A DNA stretch of 64,000 bases from Halichoerus grypus (GCF_964656455.1 NC_135714.1:120409631-120473630); one strand, 5' to 3'. Numbered from the stretch's first letter, positions 11,939 to 22,559 are shown. The notes: generated by a model from the letters alone, not told the origin. Numbers and translations: made by a program.

Positions 11939-12719
11939 TACATATGCGTATTTAGTATATGCTGAATGGGGATACTGCATATGGGGGGGATGATTAATTA
12001 TTGAATAAATACCAGTTATAAAACCTGGTAGGTAGGCCATCTCAAATAAAATAATGTTGGCTCTCTATTTGATTTTTTACATTGAGATAAATTCTCTGTA
12101 GATTAATGACTTAATCATAAAAGTGAAATAAAAAGTAGTGGATGGAAATATGAGAGAATGTTTTTCTATAGTCTTGGCCTGTAGACGATCTTATTATACA
12201 AAACTCAAGAGCTATATAAAAAGATAAATTCAGTTATGTAAAACCCCCAAATCTCTGCATGGCAAAAAGCACCATAGATAAATCAAAGGCAATGACAAAT
12301 TGGGAAGATAAATTAAATCTTATGTCGGTTAACTCCTTTGACTAATAGCCTTCTCTTCAATTTCTTTCACTTAACATATCAGTAAGAAAATGACCAACAA
12401 CTCAACTGAAAAGTGGTCAAATAATATAAGCAGGTATCCGAGAAAAAAATTCATTTTTTTCTATTTTACTTGAAAAGATGTCCAACATTATTTGTGATAA
12501 AAATATGATACCACTTTTAACATCAAATTGCATGCAACAAAAAGCTCTAACATTCTTTTGTTAAGGATGTGGGAAAACAGTTATTATTAGTAATTACTGT
12601 CCTTATACTGTATAAGTAGTATCATACTAATGTTATTTACATTAGTATAAATAGTGTATCATTAGTTAATGTAAAAATTAATTCAACCTTTTTGGCAGAC
12701 TTTGGGCAGTATCTATCAT

Positions 12720-13160
12720 AGTTTAATATATACATTATTTATATGTATATATTAAATATATTCAATAATTAAATTAATAAATTAATATTTATATTTATTA
12801 TAAATATACTTATGTTTTATATTTATATTTATAAATACATATTATATTCATATTTACATGGAAAATATATAAATATATAAAAATAAATTTAATAATTGAA
12901 TTAATATATATTAATTTGCTATATATTTACATATATATTTAATATATACATATATACATTATTTATATGTATATTTAATATATATATTTATATATACTAA
13001 TATAATAAATATATATATTTATATTTATATGTTTATTTATATATATTTATATATATATTTATATTTATATATTTATATGTATATATTTAATATATATATT
13101 TATATATACTAATATAATAAATATATATATTTAATATATACACACACACACACACACACC
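12720..13160. repeat. AT-rich satellite-like block ending in (CA)n
   Basis: About 440 bp made almost only of A and T, built from tatttatat and ttaatatata units. A segment of about 60 bp at 12962-13021 recurs at 13072-13133 with one 2-bp indel, so the block expanded by tandem duplication. It ends in (CA)n at 13141-13159. Confidence 0.85.
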
Positions 13161-13236
13161 ATTGCTCTACCTATTAAACTTCCAGAATTTACCTTAGAGG
13201 TATACTCAGAAATGTGCTCAGTATCACATGTACAAG

Positions 13237-13383
13237 CTCTCTTGGGGGGGGGGCACAGAGGGAGAGGGAGAAGCAGGCTCCCCGCTGAGCAGGGAGCCCA
13301 ACAAGGGGCTCAATTCCAGGACCCCAGGATCATGTCCTGAGCCAAAGGCAGATGCTTAACTAACTGAACCACACAGGCACCCC
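13237..13383 (-). mobile_element. CAN-SINE, antisense, tail missing
   Basis: Body and head are present (agaagcaggctccccgctga, ggatcatgtcctgagcc, gaaccacacaggcaccc). The expected T-rich tail side is replaced by a G-run at 13243-13251. The element ends 57 bp from the RNF150 donor. Confidence 0.85.
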
Positions 13384-13431
13384 AATATGTATTACTTTTA
13401 TAATAATTTTTAATTTTTAAAAAACCTTTTT

Positions 13432-13440
13432 GATACTCAC
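13432..13440 (-). other. 5' splice site (donor) of the RNF150 exon
   Basis: Minus-strand sequence is CAG/GTGAGTATC, a close match to the mammalian donor consensus. The GT is at 13439-13440. The conserved ...DRNQ residues end exactly at the donor, and translation beyond it (VSIKKVF, stop) is not family-like. Confidence 0.9.
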
Positions 13441-13691
13441 CTGGTTCCTGTCCCTGGCATTTGCATATCGAAACCTCTGGATATAATAAAAGACCAGCCA
13501 TGCGAGGGATATGATCATCAGGACGATGAAAGAGATGGAGACAAACACAACCGAAGTGCGGCTCACATATTTCTGCAAGTTCCGGGTTCCGATGGTGATG
13601 TACATGGTCACCGTGATGTTCCTTTCCAGCAGGCTTACTATCTCCTTTCCTTTTGGCTCAGGAATCATTATTGCCACAATGTCTTCTACAC
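13441..13691 (-). CDS. RNF150: RNF150 internal coding exon (PA-domain end, TM helix, juxtamembrane)
   Basis: This is one internal exon of a membrane-anchored RING E3 ubiquitin ligase of the Goliath/GRAIL (PA-TM-RING) family. It encodes 83 full codons plus the last two bases of a split glycine codon (phase 1 in, phase 0 out). Seen in order: an [14 protein letters not shown] segment that closes the luminal protease-associated domain; an NIT N-glycosylation sequon at about residue 25; a single hydrophobic helix at about residues 47-71 ([19 protein letters not shown] core); and a basic juxtamembrane tail ending NARDRNQ, which in this family runs on into the RING-proximal exon. The [19 protein letters not shown] stretch fits RNF150; the close paralogue RNF130, as I remember it, differs here (NISVQMT, PKNFSRGS). 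The acceptor is ...cacaacag and the donor is cag/GTGAGTATC. No stop or frameshift is present, so the exon looks intact. The RING finger, signal peptide and remaining exons lie outside the window. The paralogue assignment is from memory and is the main uncertainty. Confidence 0.88.
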
Positions 13692-13720
13692 CTGTTGTGA
13701 CGGGGCAAGGAGGGGGTAAC
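13692..13720 (-). other. 3' splice site (acceptor) of the RNF150 exon
   Basis: Read on the minus strand, a pyrimidine-rich run (ttaccccctccttgcccc) is followed by gtcacaacag and then the exon start GTGTAGAAGAC. The AG sits at 13692-13693. The reading frame before it (on the intron side) carries no family similarity, while the frame after it does, which supports this boundary. Confidence 0.85.
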
Positions 13721-13744
13721 AAGGATAAGGGGAGAAGAGAGAGA

Positions 13745-15425
13745 GGCAGAAAGTCATAGTGAAATGTCTAGACAAAGTGAGGCACAGCCAAATAACGACC
13801 TACTTTCGACAGTTCTATGCCAGACCTAATAGCCAGCTCTAATTCTAAGATAGAACAGCCAGAAACCGAGTCAAATGCTCAACCTCCTTCAGCTACCTTG
13901 TATATGAGAAAAGAACCCAAATTGAATTCATGACCCTTCCCACTTAGCACAGTTTACATTTCTCTGGGGGCACTTCACAGACCCCCAAGGAGGGGAGGTG
14001 GCACCTTCTACCCCGTGGGAGAAGCATAAGATGCCCAATTCTGTGCCACCCGTCTGCGAACCTTCCTTCCCCCCTCATAACACTAGGAATCCTTAAATAC
14101 AGATCTCTATCATTTCTAAGGCAATTTTCTCCTACATTGAGTACCCAAAGTAACCCCAAATGGGTTTCTTGACAAGCTCTAATTATTTGTAAACATTAAT
14201 ATCATAGGCCTCAGAACTATTTCCTGCTTATTTTATCTAGTTCAGTGCAAACAGCTTGGGTCTCCTCATACTCAGCAAAGAGAGAAGATGGAGACTACAC
14301 AATTTCAAAATTGTTTTACTTCAACTTTCAAATATTCCTACCCCCATGCCCATTATTGGACAGTGTGCAGCCAAAGTAGAAATTTTGGGGGGTCTGAGTT
14401 ACCTTGGGTCATTGTCCCTATTCTTTATGACACCATGGGAGGCACAGTCTCCACAGGGAGTCTTTAGTAAGGATATGATAGCAGCTCCAAAATGACCAAC
14501 TCAATATGCCACCGTGGCTGATACTTGAACTAGAATACAGATTTCAGTTTCACCAGGGTAGGTCCTCTGGTATCACCCCAATTCATGCCCACAAGGCTCT
14601 TCGTGAGCCCTACTTCCATATGGAAATAGCCCATCACCTGGGGTCACTGCAAATTAAAGGGAGCAAATTTGCAATTAGGATGTTGCAGATTCAAGGCAAA
14701 ATTAAACACGGCTATAGCTGCTTCAAACTGGCCTCATTCATGTGCTGAGGTCAGTCAGCTGGATGGAACTACCAGATTACATTTGCTCAGAGAGATGCAA
14801 GCTCTTAGAGGCTACTTAGGGCTTTCACTTGACCTTGATCTCTATGCAAGTTTTCAATCCTAAATTCCTTGCTAGTATTTCACTGAATAAATACTTTAAA
14901 AGCTAACTACATACCAAGGTATATGTGTGCGCTACATCAATTACATATTTTTAAAAATTCCTAAAACTTTTGTATTGGCCCAATTGTAAAATCACAAAGC
15001 CATAGAGTATTTAGATTTAGCTGTTATTTCTGGGAATTACTGAAACTGATGGCTTGAATTTCGATTTTGCAGAATTTACTGACAATTCTGATGCTCCTTC
15101 TCTTTTCATGTTTACTTTGGCTAATGGCCGCTTGTGGTCTGAGGTTTTTTAAGGCTACTGACAGACAGGTTTTGTCTCTACAGAAATATGATCTCTGTGT
15201 ATACTAGACTAATTTGGCCTGGGGAGGCTCATCCCAGGACTGTAGCTATTTTATAGGTCTTTAAGTAGTGGTAGAATAATAATTTTTCATTTAATTTACT
15301 TCCTTATTTATATTTTTAAAGCATGTCTATTCAGGACTCTAGAATTAGATTTTTGAGGATGGGATCTTGGGATTATTTATGAGACTCTGTATGCTCAGAC
15401 TTGCACACATTCTACACTTTTCATT
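13745..15425. other. No gene seen; unique intronic DNA upstream of the exon
   Basis: Open frames at 14256-14495, 14506-14748 and 14669-14863 overlap each other and have no family features. No recognised repeat. Confidence 0.4.
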
Positions 15426-15437
15426 CCTAGTTCAGTC

Positions 15438-15560
15438 CTTTTTATTATTTATTTTTATTGAAGTACGGTGGACATCCGGTGCTGTATTAGTTTCAGATGT
15501 ACAACATAGTGATCCGACCATTCAAATCTATACATGATGCTATGACCACCATGATAGGTT
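15438..15560 (-). mobile_element. LINE-1 3' end (L1MA-like), antisense
   Basis: The text tttttattgaagtacggtgg, tgtattagtttcagatgtac, aacatagtgatccgacc is the reverse complement of a placental L1MA-type 3' UTR end. Confidence 0.7.
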
Positions 15561-15599
15561 TTTACATTTTTTAGTAGTCAAATTTTACTAATATATTCC

Positions 15600-16047
15600 T
15601 TTATGGCTTCCGGTTTTGATTCTCTGCTTAGAAAGCTCTTCTCCACTCAAGATGATAGAAAGACTCATCGAAAATTGCTTCTCAAAACACGGTTTTATGT
15701 TTTACATTAAATCTTAACCCGAATGTGATTTAGTAACAGAACAATATTTATTGAGCTCTTACAATGTGATGGGCAGAGAGGAGACAAACAGGATGCAGTT
15801 TATTATCCTCCTAAATTCTCAGATGTGTTTGGATCTACTTTTGGACTTTGTTTTACAGTAAGGTTGACCTTTCTTCTGCTGAACCCGTTGCAGGCTGCTT
15901 AAGTTGTACAGCTTTTAACATCTTTATTCTCTGGCGGCCTAACTCTGTCTTCGCTAATTCTCCTCCATACAATTTTCCTTCTCTCTGCTTATCCGTAAAA
16001 GACCATAGAGCCTAACAGTGAAGAGTCAAACCCCAGCTCAGCATTTT
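15600..16047. other. No gene seen
   Basis: Unique sequence. Nothing recognised. Confidence 0.35.
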
Positions 16048-16061
16048 AAAAACAGGCAACC

Positions 16062-16403
16062 TTTAAAAATTCAATTTCATTTACAACAGCATCCAAAAAC
16101 ACGAAACATGTAGGGGTACATTTATTGAAGTACTTGTAGGATCTGTACACTGAACGAAACAGACCTAAATAAAAATAGAGATACAGGGACCCCTGGGTGG
16201 CTCAGTCAGTTAAGTGCCTGCCTTCGGCTCAGGTCATGATCCCAGGGTCCTGGGATCGAGTCCCGCATCAGGCTCCCTGCTCAGCAGGGAGTCTGCTTCT
16301 CCCTCTGCCCCTCATCCTGCTCTCGTGCTCTAACTCTGTCTCTCTCTCAAACAAATAAATAAAATTTAAAAAATAAAAAATAGAGATTAAAAAAAAAACA
16401 AAA
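16062..16403 (+). mobile_element. Short ORF2-only LINE-1 copy with its own poly-A, carrying a nested SINE
   Basis: Positions 16062-16170 read as internal L1 ORF2 (attcaatttcatttacaaca, gatctgtacactgaacgaaa, cagacctaaataaa). The copy ends in an A-rich tail (16388-16410) without any L1 3' UTR. It is flanked by aaaaacaggcaacc at 16048-16061 and 16404-16417. A CAN-SINE interrupts it near its end. This fits retrotransposition of a prematurely polyadenylated L1 transcript. Confidence 0.65.
16183..16375 (+). mobile_element. CAN-SINE nested in the short L1
   Basis: Head gggacccctgggtggctcag, standard body, tail aaacaaataaataaaattt. A perfect 12-bp TSD aaaaatagagat lies at 16171-16182 and 16376-16387. 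Confidence 0.93.
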
Positions 16404-16417
16404 AAAAACAGGCAACC

Positions 16418-16599
16418 AGGGGCACCTGGGTGGCTCATTGGGTTAAGCGTCTGACTTGGGCTCAGGTCATGAACTCAGGGTCCTGGGATCAAGCCCCATG
16501 TCCAGTGCTGCGCTCAGTGGGGAGTCTGCTTGTCCCTCTGCCCATCCTCCTGCTCATGCTCTCCCTCTCTCAAATAAATAAATAAATAAATAAAATCTT
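16418..16599 (+). mobile_element. CAN-SINE (variant subfamily)
   Basis: Head aggggcacctgggtggctca followed by ttgggttaagcgtctgac. The body differs from the young type (aagccccatgtccagtgctg). The tail is (aaat)n. The 5' flank aaaaacaggcaacc is matched beyond the composite by aaaaataggcaatc (16701-16714). Confidence 0.88.
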
Positions 16600-16688
16600 T
16601 ATTTTTTAAATTTAAATTCAATTAGCCAACATGTAGTACATCATTAGTTTTTGATGTAGTGTTCAATGATTCATTAGTTGCATATAAC
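16600..16688 (-). mobile_element. Very short LINE-1 3' end inserted in the SINE A-tail, antisense
   Basis: The text aaattcaattagccaacatg, tacatcattagtttttgatg, attcattagttgcatataac is the reverse complement of the carnivore L1 3' end. A-rich SINE-tail sequence resumes after it (16689-16705). Confidence 0.75.
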
Positions 16689-16714
16689 AAAAAAATAAAT
16701 AAAAATAGGCAATC

Positions 16715-18295
16715 AAATTTTGGATATCCACAAAGTTTTAAATCACTCATCATCCATTTTTAGGGACCTGAGAAAACACTTTCTGTTCCTGTAGGGTAGA
16801 GTATAATTAACTATTTTAAAGCATTTAAACTTAAGTTCTTAGTTAACACTGCCCATGTTGTTCATACTACTGGTGTACCTTCACGATAGAAAACAGCCAC
16901 TTGGAAGGAGAAACAGTGAAAGTGGCAGCTGAGCAGTTCTATTCATCTAGACCTTAAATGTATTCATCTTTCTAGGGCTGATGATGGTTAAAAAAAAAAA
17001 AAGATAGGATTCTTGGATATTTCTCCATGTGCTTTAGACTATGGATTACTGTGAGTGGTAAAAAGGGTATGCATTTATCCCAACAGAAATAGTCATTAAG
17101 AATTCAGGTACTTAGGTTATGCAAAACCAGTACAGTGAAGTGGATCTGGATGAATTATCTGATTAGTCTTATCAATGCACAAAATCTAGGGCAAAAGCTA
17201 CCACAGGGTCTCATATGTTCAAACAAGGCATATGCACCAAGGTGAGTAATCAGATAACTCCCTGATCTTTGCTTCATTTTGAAATGTGCATCCATAGTAT
17301 CAGGCTTCTTCTCCCCAGGTAAATGGTAGTGTAATTGCTTCTGCGGGTGTGTGGGAGGGAGGGAGAGAGAGAAGCAGGGGTGAGGAGGGGGAGAACACAC
17401 TGAAAGCCTGAGTGATCTCAGAGTTACACGCTGCCCTGTGTATCTAATCTAGGACACACGGGAGGCTCTGAGACTCAGGGGAAGAGAAGTTAGCAGGTAG
17501 CCAATTTTGTGGGGGTAAAATCTATAGAGGCTCTGCCTGCTATTTGGGAAATTCTGTGTTTACCATGATTCCTAGTCGCTCTAATATTGAGTGCCTCTCT
17601 TGCAAAATTATGTCAGCCGACCATTTATTTTCCTCCCAAAGGCACTTTATACTTCTGAGTGATCGCTATTATATAATTATGGTGTACTCTGGAAAAGCTC
17701 TTCGGCCGCGCGAGACAATGTGTGCCCAGGACACGTAGGACCTAGTGGCCAAACAGCAGGAGCACTCTGTATTTTTAGCGCTCCCTTTCCCAGGAGAGAG
17801 CTCAATTGCCATTATCTAATTTGGTATATGCAGATAGTAAAGGATCAAGACAAAAGTGCAGGAAGCTAAAAAAATGTTTAATAACCAGAAAATCCTTGAC
17901 TTGTAAATTCAAAACCAGGTTGTTTAAACACTGCATTAAGACAATGTCTAGGACACCAACAGAGTGTTAGACATTTTACAGAGCGTCAGCCCCGTTCTTC
18001 CCTGTGCAGCTCGGAGGGTGATAACATCTCTCCCAGGTCCATGTGATAAAAAAAATCCTTTTTCAATTCTCTGTATCCTCTACAGAGGGCCTTTTAGAAT
18101 TTAGGCAATAATAAGAAAAGGCCGCAGTATTCCCTTTGGAGATATTTTCTATTTATTTACTTAATATCTGTTTTTTTTTTTTTTATAGTCAGCTCCTGAT
18201 TATCATCTGTTCTTGTGACATAATGTATGTAAACTGATCTTAAAAACTGCAAAGTATCATATAAATGTAAAAAAAAGCTTTTAATAAACACAGAT
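16715..18295. other. No gene seen
   Basis: Includes poly-A at 16990 and a G/A-rich run at 17346-17395. The small open frames at 17155-17400 (minus) and 17544-17738 (plus) have no family features. Confidence 0.4.
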
Positions 18296-18299
18296 GTAA

Positions 18300-18455
18300 A
18301 AATCATAAAGATTCACAAATAGAATCTAAAAATACAGTAAAAGAATCTTCATGACCAAGTGGAATTTATTTAAGGAATGTGAGGGTGATTTAACATTAGA
18401 AAATACATTAATGCTTTTTAATCCATTAACGAAGGAAAGGAACAAAGCATGTGAT
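18300..18455 (+). mobile_element. LINE-1 ORF2 fragment (part 1)
   Basis: The text tcatgaccaagtggaattta, tttaaggaatgtgagggtga and tttaacattagaaaatacat matches L1 ORF2. The same L1 seems to resume at 18990. Confidence 0.65.
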
Positions 18456-18459
18456 CCTC

Positions 18460-18985
18460 TTGTGTAGCTAGCTGTCCTTCAATATCTGGTCTCTTTCTCA
18501 CCTATAATCTTAGTGTGTTAGCTAGGCACAGGCTGACCAGTGAAAAGTGTTAGTCCCTCGACTCCCCTGCAGCTAGATGTGGCCATGTGATTAGTATTTG
18601 GCCACTGAGATGTGAATGGAGATGATGTTTGCCACTCCGGGGTCTTATCCACAAAGGACTGAGTATGTGCTCCCCAGATTGTCTCCCCTTTTCCCTGACT
18701 TCAGCTAGAGAGATGTGGAACAGCCAGCTTCTTAGACAAGGAAGCCACATGTTGAGGATGGCACCCATTCTTGATTCTTATTAAGAATAGTATAAGGAAA
18801 TGTCCTTAATGTGATAAGGATCTTCCAGAAGTAGCACATTAAATGGAGGACACATTAGAAGTTCTCCAATTCAAATCATGAATAAGACCAAGAGGAGCCA
18901 ACATTTAAAGTAGAAGTGGTATCTGGCACGAAGAGACATGGAAACTAGAGTGTAAGTACTGGAAATGAAGAGTGTAAGCTGTCAT
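18460..18985. mobile_element. Unidentified ancient repeat splitting an L1
   Basis: This segment separates two collinear pieces of the same old L1, so it is probably an insertion. It contains a ccctgcagctagatgtggcc stretch that recalls a common mammal-wide repeat I cannot name with confidence. Confidence 0.35.
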
Positions 18986-18989
18986 TATT

Positions 18990-19270
18990 TCAGGAAATCA
19001 CATGACCATCTAGAAAAGCCAAGATAATTTAGCTTTTGAAATTAGAAGAACATTCAGTAAATACAAGATTCAAAATCCACATCAAAAATGAAGAGCTTTC
19101 CATATACCAGTAATACCTAACCAGAAAATGTAATGGAAAAAATGATCTACACATAATAGCAGCAGAAGTTATAAAATATCTAAGCACATGTCTAAATAAA
19201 CACTAGCCCCATATGCAGAAAACCTCAAAATAAAGTTTCTCTGAAAGACATCAAAAATTTCTGAAGCAGA
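18990..19270 (+). mobile_element. LINE-1 ORF2 fragment (part 2)
   Basis: The text acaagattcaaaatccacat, agagctttccatataccagt and ataatagcagcagaagttat follows the L1 ORF2 order, downstream of part 1 in element coordinates. Confidence 0.6.
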
Positions 19271-19299
19271 TTTCAACTTAACCCAGGGTTATTTAGTAT

Positions 19300-19785
19300 T
19301 AGTATTATATACTTAGTTTCCAAACACATGTGATTTTTAAAGTTATCCATGTGTAATTATTATTTTATTATTTCATTATGGTCAAGGAACATAGGCTCTT
19401 GCTATTGTTCCTTAATCATCTAATACATTTTTGGGGGATAAATGTTCCATTTGTATCCAGAAACATTGTATTCAAAGCTATTCTTTGTTTGGTATATATA
19501 TATCTCATTAAGTTTATTAATTACATTCAGATTTTCCATATCTCTGCTTATTTTTTCTACTTGATTTTGAGTTTCTATGGTGAACTGCATATATGCACTC
19601 ATGACGGTTCTGTCTGCTTACTCTTTTGTTGCTGGGACGGGTCTGAGGTCATCAAGATTCTTGTTCTTTGTAAGTGGTCTGTTCTTCCTCTCTGTAACCT
19701 TTTGAAGTTATATTTGAGAATAGTCTTGGATGCTTTTAAATGTTACTGTGTCTATTTATGAGTATTCATCAGTTAGTCTGGTAGC
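19300..19785 (-). mobile_element. Old LINE-1 fragment, antisense
   Basis: The text tttattaattacattcagat, tttccatatctctgcttatt and tctacttgattttgagtttc resembles antisense ORF2 of old L1. The 127-codon plus-strand frame at 19378-19761 lies on the antisense side of this element and is not a gene. Confidence 0.5.
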
Positions 19786-20224
19786 ACACCAATGCCCCCT
19801 TAACCGTGGTTTCGATGAACCTGCAGTTAACTGCAGTCCAGAACGCCCTGACATATCATCAGAAGGCCCATTGTAGCCTAACACTACATCACAATGCCTA
19901 CGTCATTCACCACACTTCATCTCTTCATGCAAGCATTTTATCATCTCACACTGTCATAAGAAGAAGGGGGAGTACAGTACAATAAGGTATTTTGAGAAAG
20001 AGACCATGTTCACATACATTTTATTACGGTATACTGTTATAATTCTTCTATTTTATTATTAATTACTGTTGTTACTCTTTTATTGTGCCCAATTTCTAAA
20101 TTAAGCTTTATTATAGTTATGTGTAGGAAAAAACATAGTGTATATAGGGTTTGGTACTATTCACAGTCTTGTATCCCCTGGGGGTCCTGGAATGTTCCCC
20201 TGCAGTTAAGGGGGAACTACTGTA
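19786..20224 (+). mobile_element. Tigger-family (pogo/Tc1-mariner) DNA transposon, nonautonomous
   Basis: The 5' end reads aatgcccccttaaccgtggt and the 3' end reads tgcagttaagggggaactac tgta, so the termini form an inverted repeat. Internal text ggtactattcacagtcttgt and atcccctgggggtcctggaa matches the Tigger end consensus. No transposase frame survives. Confidence 0.75.
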
Positions 20225-20389
20225 CACGAACACTTTCAATCTGAGGTATTTCATTATTTTCTTTATGTCTAAAACATCTGTCTTCATGCTTTATTCAAAT
20301 ATTTCCTTCAATATTTTTTCTCTCCTGTGATTCCTATTATCCTCTTGGTGGCATTCATTCTGTTAGCTATATTTTTATACTTTCCCCCC

Positions 20390-21380
20390 TCATTTAAAAA
20401 AAACTTATTTTGAAATGATTATAGACTAATATTGGCAAATGTAGGGCACAGAGGTCCCATGAACACATCTCCCAACTTCCCCCAATGGTGGCATGTCACA
20501 TATTACAGTGCATTATCAAAACAGGAAATTGGCTGGCACAATATAATTCACCAGATTACAGGACTTAGACTTCACCAGTTTGGGCATGTGCAGAGTTTTA
20601 AAAGGTCTTTGTGTAAAATTCCATGATATTTTATCACACATGTGGAGTCATTCTTATCACTACCACAATTAAAATATTGAAATATTCCATCATCAAAAAG
20701 AACTGCCTCCCCCTCTCCTTTCCCTTCCCTAACCTCTGACGTCCACTTACCTATTCTCCATCTCTAGAATTTTATCATTTCTAGAATGTTATATAAATGG
20801 AATCATACAGTAACACTTTGATATTCGTTTTTTTTTTTTTAACTCAGCATAATGCCCTTAACATTGATCCAAGCTGTTGCATGTCTCAGTAATTCATTCC
20901 TTTTTACCTATGAATGGTATTCTATGGTATGGAATATTTAACCACAGGTTAACTATTCACCGATTGTTGGACATAGGGGTTATTTCCAGTTTGGGACTAT
21001 TAAGAATAAAGCTGCTATAACCATTAGTTCACAAGTGTTTGTGTGAATGTAAGTTTTCATTTCTCTGGGATGAATGCCGAGGAGTGCGATTGTTAGGTTG
21101 TATGTATCCCGGGGTCCTGGGATCGTGCCCCGCATCGGGCTCCCTGCTCAGTGGGGACCCTGCTTCTCCCTCTCCCACTCCCTGCATGTTTAGTTCTTTA
21201 AAAGAAATTGCCGAACTGCTTTCCAGAGTGGCTGTACCATTTTACATTTCCACTGGTAATGTGTGAGTGATCCAGTTTCTCAGCATCCTTGCCAGTACTT
21301 GGAATTACCACTAATTATTTTATTTTTTTTTATTTTAGCCCTTCTAATTGGTATACAGTGGTATTTTCACTGTGTCTTTT
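20390..21380 (-). mobile_element. L1M-type LINE-1 3' region, antisense
   Basis: Antisense L1 3' landmarks in order: gttatataaatggaatcata (20798), tcattcctttttacctatga, ctattcaccgattgttggac, aataaagctgctataaccat, ctttccagagtggctgtacc, gccagtacttggaattacc. A piece of SINE interrupts it at 21106-21183. Confidence 0.8.
21106..21182 (+). repeat. Detached internal segment of a CAN-SINE inside L1
   Basis: These 77 bases are identical to 21627-21703, the middle of the complete SINE about 520 bp downstream, including its private variants (atcgtgccccgcat; cagtggggaccctg). There is no SINE head, no A-tail and no TSD. The flanking L1 text is continuous apart from a few bases at the join. Confidence 0.9.
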
Positions 21381-21574
21381 ATAATTTCTAAAGAGAAATT
21401 ATAATCTGATTATAATCTGTTCTGGCTGACTGTGGAAGAGTCTCTCAAGCTCATCTTCCAGCTCATGAATTTGTCTTTCGTTGTATCCATTCTGTATTTT
21501 ATCTCATTTATTGTGGTCTTTATTTAAACTGTTCACTTTTTCATACTAAATGTTTCCTTTAAAAAAAAAAAACA

Positions 21575-21765
21575 GGGGCGCCTGGGTGGCTCAGTCGTTA
21601 AGCGTCTGCCTTCGGCTCAGGTCATGATCCCGGGGTCCTGGGATCGTGCCCCGCATCGGGCTCCCTGCTCAGTGGGGACCCTGCTTCTCCCTCTCCCACT
21701 CCCCCTGCTTGTGTTCCTGCTCTCTCTGTATCTCTGTCAAATAAATAAAATCTTAAAAAAAAACA
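21575..21765 (+). mobile_element. CAN-SINE (young type)
   Basis: Head ggggcgcctgggtggctcag, full body, tail aaataaataaaatctt plus (a)n with aaacaaacaaac. It sits in L1-like or unassigned AT-rich sequence. No unambiguous TSD because both flanks are A-rich. Confidence 0.93.
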
Positions 21766-21784
21766 AACAAACTTCTGGGTTCTT

Positions 21785-22555
21785 TTTTCTTTGAATAACT
21801 TCCACTGAATAGAAGCTTCTCTTACTTAATATTTGTGGCCCATCTTTTCACTCTTTCTCAGCCGGTATCTGCTCACTCTGTACTTTCTCTAATAATGGTG
21901 GTACTCCTCAGATAGCTCATTTTCTCTACCTGTGAGTTCCTGTTTCCCTGGTGGGATCAGCTACTCTGTCCACTCATGTTTTCTGTGGGAAAACCTAAGG
22001 CATGGGCCCTTGTTCTGTTCCTCCAGGAGATTAAGGAGAGGTATGGATAAGCTCAGGTGGCCCCAAGGACAAGCAGTGCCTCCTCCCATTAGGCAGGTTC
22101 TCCGCAATACTGAAGACTGCTCGCCCCCCTCTCAGGGGCCCCATCCCCTTGGCCTGAGGCACCGCTGAAGTTCAGGCCTCCCCAGTCAGGAATTATCTCC
22201 CAGGTCCCTGTAGCTCTGCCCATGATCTGATCCAACTCCATTTCCCACCTGCAGCCTGCTTCTCAAACCTCCCTCTACGACTCTCAGAAACTTGAGTTTC
22301 TCATCAACAAAGCCCCTGATAGCTAGCTTCCATCTCTTCTTAGGATGATTCCTTTGCTTCTTTGCTTTGATTGATCTGGCTGCCTTAGAAGGACACTAGT
22401 TTCTCTGTGCTATGATTAAGGGGAAAGGTAGTTTTCATTTTTATTTATTTTTATTAAACCATACTGCACATACCTCAGAGCCAGAAGACAGTGTGGTGTC
22501 CGTGTTCTACTTTGTTACTTCTAGACCGTTACTCCCGGTAACGGAGTTCCGTCTT
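21785..22555. other. No gene seen
   Basis: Moderately GC unique sequence. The 78-codon frame at 21932-22168 has no recognisable domain. Confidence 0.35.
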
Positions 22556-22559
22556 TGAG

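Larger units (their letters stand above)
10330..13235 (+). mobile_element. Old LINE-1 (L1M), sense strand, interrupted
   Basis: Successive decayed ORF2 landmarks appear in order: attaacagatcaagagaaaaaa-type text near 10550; ataatagcaacacaattatt near 11375; atctctgcatggcaaaaagc at about 12250; gaccaacaactcaactg near 12390; and ccagaatttaccttagaggt near 13180. MIR (10990), SINE (11743) and AT-rich repeats interrupt it. No intact reading frame remains. Confidence 0.65.
1..13431 (-). other. RNF150: Intron downstream of the RNF150 exon (partial)
   Basis: No following exon, which should begin with an RRLGDAAKK-like sequence, was recognised on the minus strand. This stretch is therefore read as intron in which the next exon lies beyond position 1. 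It holds interspersed repeats listed separately. Assignment to intron is inference from one exon and its donor. Confidence 0.7.

Noticed and set aside
1..13431. Next RNF150 exon (RING-proximal)
   Set aside because: No minus-strand frame with the expected RRLGDAAKK-type start or a C3HC4 RING pattern was found.
19378..19761. 127-codon hydrophobic plus-strand frame
   Set aside because: It overlaps an antisense old L1. The hydrophobicity follows from the T-rich antisense strand.
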